The notes under the pieces are model-generated. The model searched no databases. It saw nothing but the letters and a program-made list of their open reading frames with translations, and had not been told where the DNA came from. A program made the translations under genes and the position numbers. From CAVTLG01 sp963735495 (GTDB lineage Bacteria > Chloroflexota > Ktedonobacteria > Ktedonobacterales > Ktedonobacteraceae): a stretch of DNA of 64,000 bases. Where the stretch lies: assembly GCA_963735495.1 (NCBI GenBank), contig CAVTLG010000002.1, positions 248,001 to 312,000 of the forward strand, read 5' to 3'. Numbering within the stretch: the stretch's first letter is position 1; every line of letters starts with the position of its first letter. Below are positions 17,381-26,665 of the stretch, in pieces.

Positions 17381-18585
17381 GTCCTCGTGGATGCAGAGCC
17401 AGCATCTGAATGCGCGCGGGTAAAAGCTGGGCGCGTGGCAAATTCATCCGCGTGCTTCAGGCGTTTGCTGATCGACGGGTGTGAGTAAAAGAGAAATTCG
17501 ACCAGCGGCGCTGGCTCAAGTTCTGCCAGATTCTGATTAGCGAGCCGTGTCATGGCGCCCTTGAACGCTTCAATCATGCTGGTTGCCTGCAATGCATACT
17601 CGTCTGCCTGGTACTCGATCATCCGACTATAGCCATTACTGAGTGGCATGACGATTAATCCGAAGGCGCCGATCAGCAGAAAGAGCAATGGCAGGGTTGC
17701 TGGATCGGTCAGGGCCTGGTAATAGTGCTGCACATCGATCACCCAATGCAGTAGTAAGCTTGCTACATACAATCCTACCAGTGTCAGCACCGCTTGGCTA
17801 ATGATCAGCTTCCAGATGTCATGATGGACATGGTGCCCAAGCTCATGTGCCAATACCACCTCAACCTCATCTATTGTATAGCGATCTGCCATAGTATCCC
17901 CCATGACGATGCGCCGTGTATTGCCTAAGCCCATCAGAGCAGCATTGGTGGCTGTAGTCTTATTACTCATTTTCATTAGAAATACACCCTGCACCCGCGT
18001 ATGTGCGCGCGCCGCCAGGGCGAGCAGCCGTTGTTTCATCTCACCATCAGGCAGCGGTGTTACCTTATAGAAGATGGGAAAGATGAGTACAGGCGCGAGA
18101 TTTGCCATCAATACTGAGAAGAAGAGAATAATGATGGCGGCCCATAGCCACCACAGTTGCGGCTGCAAGGCAAGCAGGGCGTAGATCAGGGTAACGAAGG
18201 CCGCCTCCAGGACTACATTCAGGGCGAAGCCTTTGCCCAGGTCGGCTAACCAGGACTTGAGGCTCATAACAGAAATTCCATAGCGATGCGGCAGCACAAA
18301 TCCGCTATAATAGGTCAGTGGTGATGTCAGGAGTTCATAGGCAACCATGATCAGCAAAAAGTAGACGATTATCTGTAGCGGAAACCAGTCTGTGCGCGGT
18401 TGCCAGCCCAGTAGTGGCAACCAGCTTGTGGCACCCCGCACAACGTTGCGCAACCACTTATCCCAACCCGCTCCCAGGACCACCGCAATACAGATGGCTG
18501 CAATGCCCATACTTATAAATGAGATACGGCGGCGAATACGGGCATACTCGCGGGCTTTTTGTTGCCGTTCGCTATCAATCTCCAT
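17371..18585 (-). CDS. M48 family (Ste24-like) membrane metalloprotease
   Basis: A 404-residue zinc metalloprotease. The HExxH motif is HELGHH (about residue 245) inside VEVVLAHELGHHVHHD, and the third zinc ligand is in EYQADEYAL (about residue 325). There are about five membrane segments: one near residues 20-40, a pair at 70-145, one at 145-170 and two more at 265-310. The domain order matches CAAX-protease-type Ste24/HtpX relatives, which degrade damaged membrane proteins. AAGGAG lies 7 bases before the ATG. The C-terminal STRTTG and the stop codon come from repeat copy C. Physiological substrates are unknown. Confidence 0.9.
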   Translation of the reverse strand: MEIDSERQQKAREYARIRRRISFISMGIAAICIAVVLGAGWDKWLRNVVRGATSWLPLLGWQPRTDWFPLQIIVYFLLIMVAYELLTSPLTYYSGFVLPHRYGISVMSLKSWLADLGKGFALNVVLEAAFVTLIYALLALQPQLWWLWAAIIILFFSVLMANLAPVLIFPIFYKVTPLPDGEMKQRLLALAARAHTRVQGVFLMKMSNKTTATNAALMGLGNTRRIVMGDTMADRYTIDEVEVVLAHELGHHVHHDIWKLIISQAVLTLVGLYVASLLLHWVIDVQHYYQALTDPATLPLLFLLIGAFGLIVMPLSNGYSRMIEYQADEYALQATSMIEAFKGAMTRLANQNLAELEPAPLVEFLFYSHPSISKRLKHADEFATRPAFTRAHSDAGSASTRTTG

Positions 18586-18709
18586 ACTTTTCTCCTTGTT
18601 CGCCAGTGCATCTTCACCTGGCCTCTACGGGTTTTGTGTGATACTTCCTCCCTGAAGGAGTGACAAAAACTCGTGCCCTTTTACGGCCCGCTTAAAGGGA
18701 TGAAATAAA

Positions 18710-19051
18710 CTAATAGATCACCAGCGAGAATCCATGCTTTATATTTACGGCGCGCTTCGTCTTAAATGAGCGCCAGGCATACTTACTCATGCCAGCATTT
18801 TTGCGCAATAGATTGAGCTTCTCTTCGGGAAAATGCTCGGAGGCGGCCAGCACAACGCTTCTGAGTTCGCAGCGTACAGCATTGATGTGTGCCTCTAGTT
18901 CAGCTAATCTTCGCTCATCATGAGGTAGACCCTGAACGGCGAGTCGGGCGAGGTCAGCCCATTGCCTGGAGGGCGTGCGTAATTGATCGACTCGCTCTTT
19001 GATAAAAGCCATCGTTTCATCAAAGTCTGGCACAGATGTGAGATCAGTCAT
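18710..19051 (-). CDS. Hypothetical helical protein
   Basis: A 113-residue hydrophilic protein, mostly alpha-helical, with no membrane segment or cysteine motif except one Cys. The ATG at 19051 (MTDLTSVPDFDE) follows AAGAAGAGA and is preferred to a GTG at 19078. A helical core (ERRLAELEAHINAVRCELRS) suggests coiled-coil pairing. No family recognised and no informative neighbour. Confidence 0.6.
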   Translation of the reverse strand: MTDLTSVPDFDETMAFIKERVDQLRTPSRQWADLARLAVQGLPHDERRLAELEAHINAVRCELRSVVLAASEHFPEEKLNLLRKNAGMSKYAWRSFKTKRAVNIKHGFSLVIY

Positions 19052-19297
19052 GCTAAGGTCTCTTCTTTCTATCTTCACGTATATCTAACGTGTTATGTGG
19101 GACTATACGACGCTAGAATGATAGAAAATAACACACTATCCAAATAATCCATACATGCAAACCCGAGCATGCAGGGCCACTCCTCAGCGCTGAGCCAACC
19201 CTTGGGGTACCTGGTACCTACAAACATGGATGGTCGATGGGGACCTGCGCATGCTGGATGTTCTGTGCCTCCTGATGCGATGCGCAGAGTACCCTGT

Positions 19298-20041
19298 TTA
19301 TTGCAGGATCTGCTGGACATACTCAAAGGAGCGTCGGGCGCTCTCCAGCGAAGGAAGCGTCGGCTGATCATTTTCAACAATGAAAATCTGTATGCCTTCC
19401 TGCCGTGCAGCCTCAACGTAACTTGCGATGTTGAGCGTGCCGTAGCCCACTTCGGTAAATGTGCGCTCAGCCGTCATATCTTTGAGGTGGAGAGAGGCGA
19501 TGCGTCCGGGATGGTTTCTTATAAAGGCCACTGGATCATTGTGTGCAAATGCTGCCCAATACGTATCCAGTTCTAGTTTGACCAATGTGGGATCAGTTGC
19601 GGCTACCAGATGTTCCAGGAGCGTTTGATCGCCCTCGCGTTGGAACTCGAAATTGTGGTTATGATAGCCAATGGTCACGCCTCGTTCCTGGCTACGCAGA
19701 CCAAACTTGTTCAAGCGCTCGGCCAACCTCTTGAAGCCTTCCGCATTGCGCCATTCTGGAGCAAGCCAGGGGAGCACTAGAAAGGTACAACCAATATCGA
19801 GACAATAATTTATTTCGCGTTCGAAATCCGCTTCCAGTGCTGCCAGTCCTATATGTGTACCGACAGCGCGCAACCCACTATCCGCGAGTAGAGCCGCCAT
19901 CTCTTTTGACGGAAGATCCCCATAGCCAGCAAACTCCACTCCCGCATAGCCAATCTCGGCAGCTTGATACAGCGTCTGTTTGAAGTCTTTCGCGGTCTGA
20001 TCCCGCACAGTGTACAACTGTAGTGCTATGATCTCAGTCAT
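19298..20041 (-). CDS. Sugar phosphate isomerase/epimerase family protein
   Basis: A 247-residue TIM-barrel protein of the xylose isomerase-like/AP endonuclease 2 superfamily. It shows the N-terminal IALQLYTVRDQ, the metal-binding pattern GYHNHNFEF (about residue 140), KLELDTYWA (about residue 170) and the HLKDM strand (about residue 200), typical of inosose dehydratase/IolE-like and 3-dehydroshikimate-dehydratase-like members. It probably acts on a sugar or inositol derivative with a divalent metal. The intergenic region after it (19079-19297) shows no gene. It is oriented away from the 5S gene, which is downstream of an unrelated operon. Confidence 0.85.
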   Translation of the reverse strand: MTEIIALQLYTVRDQTAKDFKQTLYQAAEIGYAGVEFAGYGDLPSKEMAALLADSGLRAVGTHIGLAALEADFEREINYCLDIGCTFLVLPWLAPEWRNAEGFKRLAERLNKFGLRSQERGVTIGYHNHNFEFQREGDQTLLEHLVAATDPTLVKLELDTYWAAFAHNDPVAFIRNHPGRIASLHLKDMTAERTFTEVGYGTLNIASYVEAARQEGIQIFIVENDQPTLPSLESARRSFEYVQQILQ

Positions 20042-20243
20042 GACAACGTTCCTACTCTCTAAAAATAGTATCGACAGGTCATTTCTTCAAGGCCCGGCCT
20101 TTCTTAAGTATACCATCTTTAGCACGTCTGAACACTTCAGATGGGCGCACTTTTTTGCTCAACTACGACCAACCCACACTCTCGCACCAGGTACCTTGAC
20201 AATAAGCAGCAGCTATTTCTCCTGCTTGCATGCTCATGCCAAC

Positions 20244-20267
20244 AAAAAAACCGCCTATAAAGGCGGG
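20244..20267 (-). terminator. Intrinsic terminator of the 5S rRNA gene
   Basis: On the minus strand CCGCC-TTTATA-GGCGG is followed by a run of seven T residues, directly after the 5S 3' end. This is a textbook Rho-independent terminator. Confidence 0.9.
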
Positions 20268-20268
20268 T

Positions 20269-20388
<120 letters not shown>

Positions 20389-20424
20389 ACCTGCATCTAC
20401 AGGCGATTTCTCTTGACGGGACTT

Positions 20425-20453
20425 ATAATACTGCGAATACTCTCTCTTGTCAA
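20425..20453 (-). promoter_or_regulatory. Sigma-70-type promoter of the 5S rRNA gene
   Basis: On the minus strand TTGACA (20453-20448), a 17-base spacer, then TATTAT (20430-20425). The -35 is perfect and the -10 has five of six consensus bases. The predicted start is about 30 bases before the 5S gene. Confidence 0.8.
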
Positions 20454-20499
20454 GCCCTTTTAGCAGCAGTTTTTGCGCTTTTGCCACTGTTATAGCGAG

Positions 20500-21801
20500 C
20501 TAGCTTTTACCAGGCTGATCGAAAAACAAATCTCCTGTACGCCTGATGCGTGGAAGTTGTATCTTTTGCGGTGACCTCTGGCGCAGTGCTTCGGGATATT
20601 TACGCGCTAAACGTGCCTGCTGCCGGCGCTCTTTCAGCTCCCTGAACTCGGCTGCCAGGCGACGATAAAGCTCCTCCCACTGATCAAGCACCTTGACGCG
20701 ATCATGTGCAGCGACAATATGCAGACTCTGCGCCCCCATGCGTTCACGCAGCTCCTCATCGGACAGCAGTTGATCCAGGTAGTAAGCCAATTCCCCACTA
20801 TTCCCTGGTTGAAACAAGTATCCGTTCTCACCATGATGCGTCAATTCAGGCAATGCATATGCATTCGCAGCAACCACAGGCAAGCCACAGGCCATAGCCT
20901 CCATAGTGGATAGGCTCTGCAAATCGGCTTCAGAGGGGATCACAAATATATCCGCCGCGCGGCGCAGTTGCAACAAATCAGCATCGCGCACAAAACCCAG
21001 AAAGCTGACGCGATCCGCAATCCGCAAGCGCTCCACCTGAGCACGCAAATCGGCCTCAGCAGGACCAGAGCCAACCAGCGCCACATGTGCCTTGCCCTGT
21101 AGACTGACCATGGCATCCAGGAGCACATCGATGCGCTTCTCCTCGCTCAGCCGGTTCACATGGATGATCAGTGGACGATCTTCAGGCAGCCCAAAACGGC
21201 GTAGCACCTCTGGATCACGTTTGCCAGGAGAAAACTTCGTCAAATCGATGCCATTGGAGATAGCTGCCGCAGGGGCACGCAAACCGTGTTCATAGAGCAA
21301 ATTCAGGGCCGTGCTCGTCGGTGCCGTCACATATTCGCAGTGATTACAGAAATGCACCAGATACGAATAGGTAATAGTGCTGAATGGCTTGCCAAGCAGT
21401 GGATCGACCATCAGCGAGCGACTCATATTAATCGGGAGATAGTGATTTGTCGCAATGATTGGTTTGCGCAAACCACCGGCCATGATCTGCGCAATATTGC
21501 CCAGCACAACAGGTGAGTGAATATGAATAATATCAGGGTCACTGCGCTTAATTAAATTACGCACCGGCATAAATGGCAAAAACGGGATACGCATATCTTT
21601 ATATGTAGGCCACTCAAAAGAAGAATAGCGATAGACATGCACTTTGTGTTCCACGCGATGCACATCACGCACCCCATAACTCGGTGCCGCAACCCATACC
21701 TGGTGTCCTCGCTCTGCAAAGTCAACTGCCAGACCATACGTGACGGTGGGAACACCACCCACCATCGGTGGATACTGGTCAGTTACAATCATTATGCGCA
21801 T
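20500..21801 (-). CDS. GT4 family glycosyltransferase
   Basis: A retaining GT-B glycosyltransferase of family 4. I start it at MRIMIVTDQYPPMVGG (ATG 21801), since this is the usual N-terminus; an in-frame ATG 11 codons upstream adds no domain. The N-terminal Rossmann domain includes GGVPTVTYGLA and DIIHIHSPVVLG. The C-terminal domain has the donor site RLSEEKRIDVLLDA and the EX7E motif (PSEADLQSLSTMEAMACGLP, about residue 315). A basic tail of about 45 residues (RRQQARLARK) follows and may bind membranes or acidic partners. The product is probably a membrane glycolipid or polysaccharide; acceptor unknown. Confidence 0.9.
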   Translation of the reverse strand: MRIMIVTDQYPPMVGGVPTVTYGLAVDFAERGHQVWVAAPSYGVRDVHRVEHKVHVYRYSSFEWPTYKDMRIPFLPFMPVRNLIKRSDPDIIHIHSPVVLGNIAQIMAGGLRKPIIATNHYLPINMSRSLMVDPLLGKPFSTITYSYLVHFCNHCEYVTAPTSTALNLLYEHGLRAPAAAISNGIDLTKFSPGKRDPEVLRRFGLPEDRPLIIHVNRLSEEKRIDVLLDAMVSLQGKAHVALVGSGPAEADLRAQVERLRIADRVSFLGFVRDADLLQLRRAADIFVIPSEADLQSLSTMEAMACGLPVVAANAYALPELTHHGENGYLFQPGNSGELAYYLDQLLSDEELRERMGAQSLHIVAAHDRVKVLDQWEELYRRLAAEFRELKERRQQARLARKYPEALRQRSPQKIQLPRIRRTGDLFFDQPGKS

Positions 21802-21855
21802 GTCTCTCGTCTTTCTATCCAGCGTACAGCCCAACTCGTGTATGATCCTGGACAG

Positions 21856-23622
21856 TTACAATCTGCTCTTACTTCTTCTTACGTGAAAGAAGGCCCGTAA
21901 CGCTGCAAAATCCATGGTGTTGAGCACATCAGAGGCACGTAACCAACCTTTGCGTGCAATGCCTATACCATAGCGCATATCATCTATTCCAGCAAGCGCA
22001 TGAGCATCAGGGTCCACTGGAATTTTGATGCCCTTATCACGGGCCTTATGCACCAGCCGCCAGTCCAGATCCAGCCGCGATGGATGCGCATTAATCTCTA
22101 TGCATACACCATGGTGCGCAGCGGCTTCAATGACAGCATCCATATCCAGCGCATAGCCTGCTCTACCTAACAGGATACGGCCAGTTGGGTGCCCGATAAT
22201 GTCCACGTAGGGATTGGCAAGCGCGCGTAGCATACGTTGCGTCTGCTCCTCGGACGATAACGTGAAGTTGCTATGGATTGAAGCCACCACAAAATCCAGT
22301 CGAGCCAGTACTTCATCCGCGAAATCCAGTGCACCATCGCGCAAAATATCGCACTCGGTACCCTTGAGGATATGGAAACGACCGGCAAACTCAGCATTCA
22401 GCTGATCAATCTCCTCTCCCTGACGCAACAGATCGTCTTCGCTCAATCCATGTGCATACGCCGCGACCTTGCTGTGATCGGTGATACCGAGATAGGAGTA
22501 ACCACGCGCGATACAGGCCTGCGCCATTTCGCGAATAGTATTATGGCCATCGCTCCAGGTCGAGTGAGCATGCAAGACACCACGCAAATCGCTCTCCTGT
22601 ACCAGCACAGGCAGATTATGCTGAACAGCAGCTTCAATCTCGCCCATATCTTCGCGCAGTTCAGGCTCGACATAATCCATACCAAGCGCAGCATAGATAT
22701 CGGCCTCCGTTTGGCAGGGAATTAACACTTCCAGCTCACCGCCGGTCTTAAACAAGCCATAATCATTGATTGTCATGCCCATACTCAGCGCCCGCCGTCG
22801 TAGCGGAATATGGTGCTCGCGCGAACCGCTAAAATGGTGCAAGGTATAAGGAAACTGACTATCTCCCACCAGGCGCAGATCCATGGCGATACCGCTGCTC
22901 AAAATCACACTCGATTTCGTCTCACCTTTGCCGGTAATCGCTTTTACGGATGGCTGGCTGGTGAAAAAATCCATGATTGAGCGACGCACCTCGTCGCTGG
23001 CATCGTCTGCAACGCTTGCCACCATATCAATATCTTTTACCGTCTCACGTCGCCGCCGCAGACTCCCCGCGACCTGCAAACGCACAAGCTCGGGCAATGT
23101 TGAGAGTGCCGCGTGAATACGCTCAGCCTCTTGCTCAGCGACAGGATAGAGAAAACGGTCGGCGTGTTGCTGGAGAAATGCAATGCCCTGCACAATCTTA
23201 TCCTGGGTCTTCTTGCCAAATCCCGCCAGCTGCGCAACACGATCATCTTTGCATGCTTGCTCTAATTCAGCAATACTCGTCACGTGCAGTTGATCATAAA
23301 TAGTATTAATACGCTTGGGACCGAGTCCCGCGATGTGCAGCATATCCAGCTTGACGGCGGGTGTGTTAGCCACCAGTTCATCATAGAAGGCAATATGCTC
23401 TGTTGCGACGGCTTCCTCGATACGCTTGATGATCGTCGGACCCAGGCCGCCGGTTCCTTTTAGCTTCCCCTCTCTCGCCAACTGGACAAGATCTCCATCC
23501 AGGGCGTTCACCGTACGAGCTGCGTTCTCATACGCCCGTACCTCGAAGGTATTGCTGCCTTCCTTGAGCGCCAGCAGAGTACCAATACCCTCCAATAACT
23601 GGACAACTTGATTTTTATCCAT
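21856..23622 (-). CDS. polX: DNA polymerase X family (PolX) with PHP exonuclease domain
   Basis: A 588-residue bacterial PolX. It starts at MDKNQVVQLLEGIGTLLALK (ATG 23622). The helix-hairpin-helix domain lies at about residues 90-130 (HIAGLGPKRINTIYDQL). The nucleotidyltransferase palm with RRRRETVKDIDMVAS (acids DxD, about residues 190-205) follows, then the C-terminal PHP domain from about residue 330 (VLHAHSTWSDGHNTI, GITDHSKV, GTECDIL, HPTGR, EINAHPSR). The PHP domain supplies 3'-5' exonuclease and AP-endonuclease activity in characterised homologues. The enzyme fills gaps in base-excision and non-homologous repair. The ORF is intact and lies 54 bases upstream of the glycosyltransferase gene, in the same direction. 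Confidence 0.95.
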   Translation of the reverse strand: MDKNQVVQLLEGIGTLLALKEGSNTFEVRAYENAARTVNALDGDLVQLAREGKLKGTGGLGPTIIKRIEEAVATEHIAFYDELVANTPAVKLDMLHIAGLGPKRINTIYDQLHVTSIAELEQACKDDRVAQLAGFGKKTQDKIVQGIAFLQQHADRFLYPVAEQEAERIHAALSTLPELVRLQVAGSLRRRRETVKDIDMVASVADDASDEVRRSIMDFFTSQPSVKAITGKGETKSSVILSSGIAMDLRLVGDSQFPYTLHHFSGSREHHIPLRRRALSMGMTINDYGLFKTGGELEVLIPCQTEADIYAALGMDYVEPELREDMGEIEAAVQHNLPVLVQESDLRGVLHAHSTWSDGHNTIREMAQACIARGYSYLGITDHSKVAAYAHGLSEDDLLRQGEEIDQLNAEFAGRFHILKGTECDILRDGALDFADEVLARLDFVVASIHSNFTLSSEEQTQRMLRALANPYVDIIGHPTGRILLGRAGYALDMDAVIEAAAHHGVCIEINAHPSRLDLDWRLVHKARDKGIKIPVDPDAHALAGIDDMRYGIGIARKGWLRASDVLNTMDFAALRAFFHVRRSKSRL

Positions 23623-23680
23623 GCTTCCAACCTTCATAAATACAGAGAAATATGCAAAACACGCGTTGTGCAGACAGATG

Positions 23681-24148
23681 CTACGCTAAACGCAGATCAA
23701 AAAATTCAGGCTGATACGCCGTCACTTCGAAAGGATTACGCCCCTTGAGATCGCGGTTGAGGTAGCGTTTACAGTCGAAGTGCACCAGTAGCCAGCAGTA
23801 AAGCTCGGTTGTGACAAAAACAGCATCCCAGGGTTTCTCTTCGCCCATATCCAGCAGTTGATTACACACGAAACAGCGCCCCATAGCAGCCTCGACGGCC
23901 TTCTCCAGCCACGCGAAGACAAACTGGTGCATATCATCCATGACCATCATATCCAGAGACGCCTCGGGGTAGCCGAACACGACCGGATCTGGGCACTCAC
24001 GGAAATCATGGCTGGCTCGGCTGAGTGCCACAATGGGAGCCTTGATGGCTATTTTAATTTCATCATGCGCTGGATCATCCGACGCCAGCGTGGCAGTGCT
24101 CAGAACCAGCCCTTCCCGCATAAACCAGGACAGTAACTCATTGCGCAT
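23681..24148 (-). CDS. Hypothetical protein with a CxxC motif
   Basis: A 155-residue cytosolic protein of unknown family. It has mixed helices and strands, a CFVCNQLLDMGEEKPWDAVF segment (about residues 92-111) with a CxxC that may bind zinc or form a disulfide, and CWLLVHFDCKRYL further on. It starts at the ATG at 24148, with no strong ribosome site. It precedes polX in the same direction with 58 bases between them, so it may share the transcript. Confidence 0.6.
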   Translation of the reverse strand: MRNELLSWFMREGLVLSTATLASDDPAHDEIKIAIKAPIVALSRASHDFRECPDPVVFGYPEASLDMMVMDDMHQFVFAWLEKAVEAAMGRCFVCNQLLDMGEEKPWDAVFVTTELYCWLLVHFDCKRYLNRDLKGRNPFEVTAYQPEFFDLRLA

Positions 24149-24192
24149 ACCCTATTTTACAACATCGTGCTCTGAAAGTTACATTACTTCCC

Positions 24193-24396
24193 TTGTAACT
24201 TTGTAACTTTGTAACTTTTGGATAGCTACAGTTCTCTATTCTATTCTAATATATAGAAATATTATAATATATTTAAAAGAGACAGAAAAGAATACAAAAG
24301 TTACAATTCCTGGCAATGTAACTTTGTAACTTTCTCTGAAATGGCTTCTGGAGCGCTTTTAGCATAGCAAAAGTTACAAAGTTACAAAGTTACATT
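24193..24396. repeat. GTAACTTT direct repeats forming a large inverted repeat
   Basis: Left arm: three GTAACTTT units (24195-24219) in a 9-bp period. Right arm: the exact reverse complement, CAAAAGTTACAAAGTTACAA onward (24368-24396). Two more units (GTAACTTTGTAACTTT, about 24317-24332) and an inverted GTTACA (24299-24304) lie inside. The core (about 24235-24300) is extremely AT-rich. The whole intergenic region 24149-24524 holds this structure and no gene. It could be a large cruciform, a repeated protein-binding array or a degenerate mobile element. Confidence 0.8.
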
Positions 24397-24524
24397 GGCA
24401 CAGTGGAGAAATGTTGGCTAACTAAGAATGCGCTGGTTCGTTTGCAGCCTTGACAGAACGTATTGTATAAAAAAGGAGAGAAAATAATGTTACTTGTCCC
24501 CGATTTACGCAAAGGCTTCACACA

Positions 24525-25142
24525 ATGCAAACGCTACAGCAAGATCTCAGGCCCGGTACATGGCGATTGTTCTGTATATGGGCAGGTATTGGACTACAAT
24601 CCTTCGGCGGTGGCGCGTCTACCACCTTCCTGATCCAGCGCACATTCATCGAAAAATACCACTGGTTAAGCATGGAAGAATTTCTGCATCTCTGGAATTT
24701 GTGCCTCTTTGCTCCCGGTATTAATCTGATTGCAATCACAATCCTCATTGGGCGCAAACTGGGTGGTACATGGGGAGTTATCAGCTCATTGGCTGGTATG
24801 TTGCTACCAAGCGCGACGATCACCTGTCTGCTCACCGCTGGCTTTACCCATATACAGCACCAGCCAGCAGTACAGGCAATCCTGCATGGCATCATCCCGG
24901 CAACAGCTGGCATTATGTTCCTGGTCGCGCTGCGCTTTGTGCAGCCGCAGATCAAAATTGCGCGCCAGGAAGGACCAGTTAGCCTGGCTAGCAGTATCAT
25001 TGTCATTCTGGCCTGTACGCTAGCCATCCTGTGGCTCCAGATGCCCGTATTCGTCATCTTGCCAGTAGTAGCGCTGCTCGGTATTGTCCTCTTCACACGC
25101 CTACTCAGAGTTAAACGGGAAGAGGGCCAACAGCATGATTGA
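24525..25142 (+). CDS. Chromate transporter family protein, first half
   Basis: A 205-residue membrane protein with one CHR (chromate transporter) domain: IGLQSFGGGASTTFLIQRTF, then LSMEEFLHLWNLCLFAPGIN and about six helices. In short-chain CHR systems two single-domain proteins make one carrier, and the next gene is the second half (overlap of 8 bases). The ATG at 24525 has AAAGG 10 bases upstream. A separate ATG at 24487 with a better site reads another frame that soon stops. Family members export chromate or related oxyanions by proton antiport; the substrate is not proven. Confidence 0.85.
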   Translation: MQTLQQDLRPGTWRLFCIWAGIGLQSFGGGASTTFLIQRTFIEKYHWLSMEEFLHLWNLCLFAPGINLIAITILIGRKLGGTWGVISSLAGMLLPSATITCLLTAGFTHIQHQPAVQAILHGIIPATAGIMFLVALRFVQPQIKIARQEGPVSLASSIIVILACTLAILWLQMPVFVILPVVALLGIVLFTRLLRVKREEGQQHD

Positions 25143-25647
25143 TCCCTTGATCTATTTCCTGCTCTTCCTCAAAGCTACCTTATTCTCATCGGGTGGCTTT
25201 AGCAATTTTGCCAGTTTGCACCAGGACCTGATCGGCAATGGCTGGGCTACTGAAACAGATTTCGGCCAGTCTCTCGCCATCGGACAGATCAGTCCCGGTC
25301 CCAATGGCTTATGGGTCATTTGCCTGGGCTACCTGACTTATGGTTATTTAGGCGCATTCCTTGTTTTAATAGCGATTACCATCCCCCCGCTGCTCGTGCT
25401 GGTCATATCCGCTATATATAGCAACATCGAACACCAGCGCTGGGTGCCTGGTCTCATGCGTGGCATCTCGCTGGCGGTCGTTGGCATCTCGCTGACCGTG
25501 GTATGGACGATTATCAGCCGTTCCGCGACAGACTGGAAAAGCTGGCTCATCGCCGCCACGGCCTGTGCTCTGGGACTGAATCGCCACATCAACATTCTCG
25601 TTATACTGGGATTAGCGGCCATAGCAGGCTATTTGCTTTATCGCTGA
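25135..25647 (+). CDS. Chromate transporter family protein, second half
   Basis: A 170-residue membrane protein (ATG at 25135, overlapping the previous stop). It shows the second CHR domain signature: FLKATLFSSGGFSNFASLHQ, IGQISPGPNGLWVICLGY (the conserved GxxxPGP motif) and about six helices. Together with the first gene it should form the heterodimeric carrier. A 12-bp-stem hairpin lies 16 bases downstream. Confidence 0.88.
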   Translation: MIDPLIYFLLFLKATLFSSGGFSNFASLHQDLIGNGWATETDFGQSLAIGQISPGPNGLWVICLGYLTYGYLGAFLVLIAITIPPLLVLVISAIYSNIEHQRWVPGLMRGISLAVVGISLTVVWTIISRSATDWKSWLIAATACALGLNRHINILVILGLAAIAGYLLYR

Positions 25648-25663
25648 CTTTTCCTTATCCCCC

Positions 25664-25695
25664 CTCAACCTGCATGCTGAATGATGCAGGTTGAG
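25664..25695 (+). terminator. Hairpin after the chromate transporter genes
   Basis: CTCAACCTGCAT (25664-25675) pairs perfectly with ATGCAGGTTGAG (25684-25695). No T-run of note follows, so termination may be inefficient or Rho-assisted. Confidence 0.5.
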
Positions 25696-25908
25696 TATTC
25701 CCACACAAAACACAAATAGACCCTGAAATCGACTATTCAAATAGCCTCTGCTCTTGCATACTTCTTTATGAGGACTATTTTGACCAACTCGGTCACATCC
25801 TGCGTGGCGAGCACACGCGTCATTCCCTCGACAACGCCTGGGAAAAAGGAGGTAGCACACAATTTTTCCGTCCCGCTAACGGCGTCGAGAAATTTGTGTC
25901 GTACGCAC

Positions 25909-26631
25909 ATGAAGGAAATTCAAAACAGCCTGACCAAACTGATGAGGCAATCGCGTATCGCTAATATAACCTTGCTGGTTGTATGTCTCAGTTGCATTTT
26001 CGCGTTCCTCATAAGTCCACTTTCTCCCCTCCACGCTACATCTTCTGCTGCCGCATGGAACGGCAACTTCGTCTCTTACAACGTGGGTGACACTGTCACC
26101 TATAACGGCAACACGTATGTATGCATCCAGGCTCATACGTCCGAGCCTAACTGGGACCCGGCTGACACCGCTGATTTATGGCAATTACAGACCAGTGGTA
26201 CAGTCTCTGAAAGTCAGGTGGTTGAGCCACAGAAGAATATAATAACCACAGACGCAGCTTCATCGACTAACGGGCTGACTGCTGTTTCAGTGACTTTCTA
26301 TACGGACATCGGCCTGATGGCAGATGGTAATGAGACTCACCTTGGAGCTTGCGCGGTCTGGGTTACACAATTTCCATTTGGCACCACGTTCAACCTCTAC
26401 TATCCCGATAATCTCAATCAAGTGGCATATAGCTGTACAGCCGAGGATACAGGTACCCATATCTGCGAAAATGATGTTGACGTCGCACTGCCCGGCCAGG
26501 ATCAAGTAGCAGTACAACTCGGCGTCCAGTCCATGCTGCTGCAAGTCACGGGACTTGACCAGACGGTGGCTCAAGAAGCTGCGGCGAACCATGCGACCAG
26601 CCAGGGATGTGAGCTAGGCGCGACACATTGA
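25909..26631 (+). CDS. Secreted protein with chitin-type carbohydrate-binding module and 3D-like domain
   Basis: About 240 residues from the ATG at 25909. The frame is open upstream to 25768, but only the later start puts a Lys/Arg-rich end before a hydrophobic segment (ITLLVVCLSCIFAFLISPL) as a signal peptide. Mature residues about 50-95 match CBM5/12 (AWNGNFVSYNVGDTVTYNGN, YVCIQAHTSEPNWDP), a module that binds chitin or cellulose. The rest (FPFGTTFNLYYPDN, CTAEDTGTHICENDVDVALP) resembles a 3D-type double-psi barrel found in resuscitation factors and lytic transglycosylase relatives. No catalytic domain is seen, so it probably binds or remodels polysaccharide outside the cell. The start is unsure. 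Confidence 0.7.
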   Translation: MKEIQNSLTKLMRQSRIANITLLVVCLSCIFAFLISPLSPLHATSSAAAWNGNFVSYNVGDTVTYNGNTYVCIQAHTSEPNWDPADTADLWQLQTSGTVSESQVVEPQKNIITTDAASSTNGLTAVSVTFYTDIGLMADGNETHLGACAVWVTQFPFGTTFNLYYPDNLNQVAYSCTAEDTGTHICENDVDVALPGQDQVAVQLGVQSMLLQVTGLDQTVAQEAAANHATSQGCELGATH

Positions 26632-26665
26632 AGCATATCTACGCAGCTCTTGAGAAGTGGAAATA

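Noticed and set aside
24193..24396. CRISPR or plasmid iteron array
   Set aside because: Units are only 8-9 bases, arranged as an inverted repeat, and no replication or cas gene is close by.
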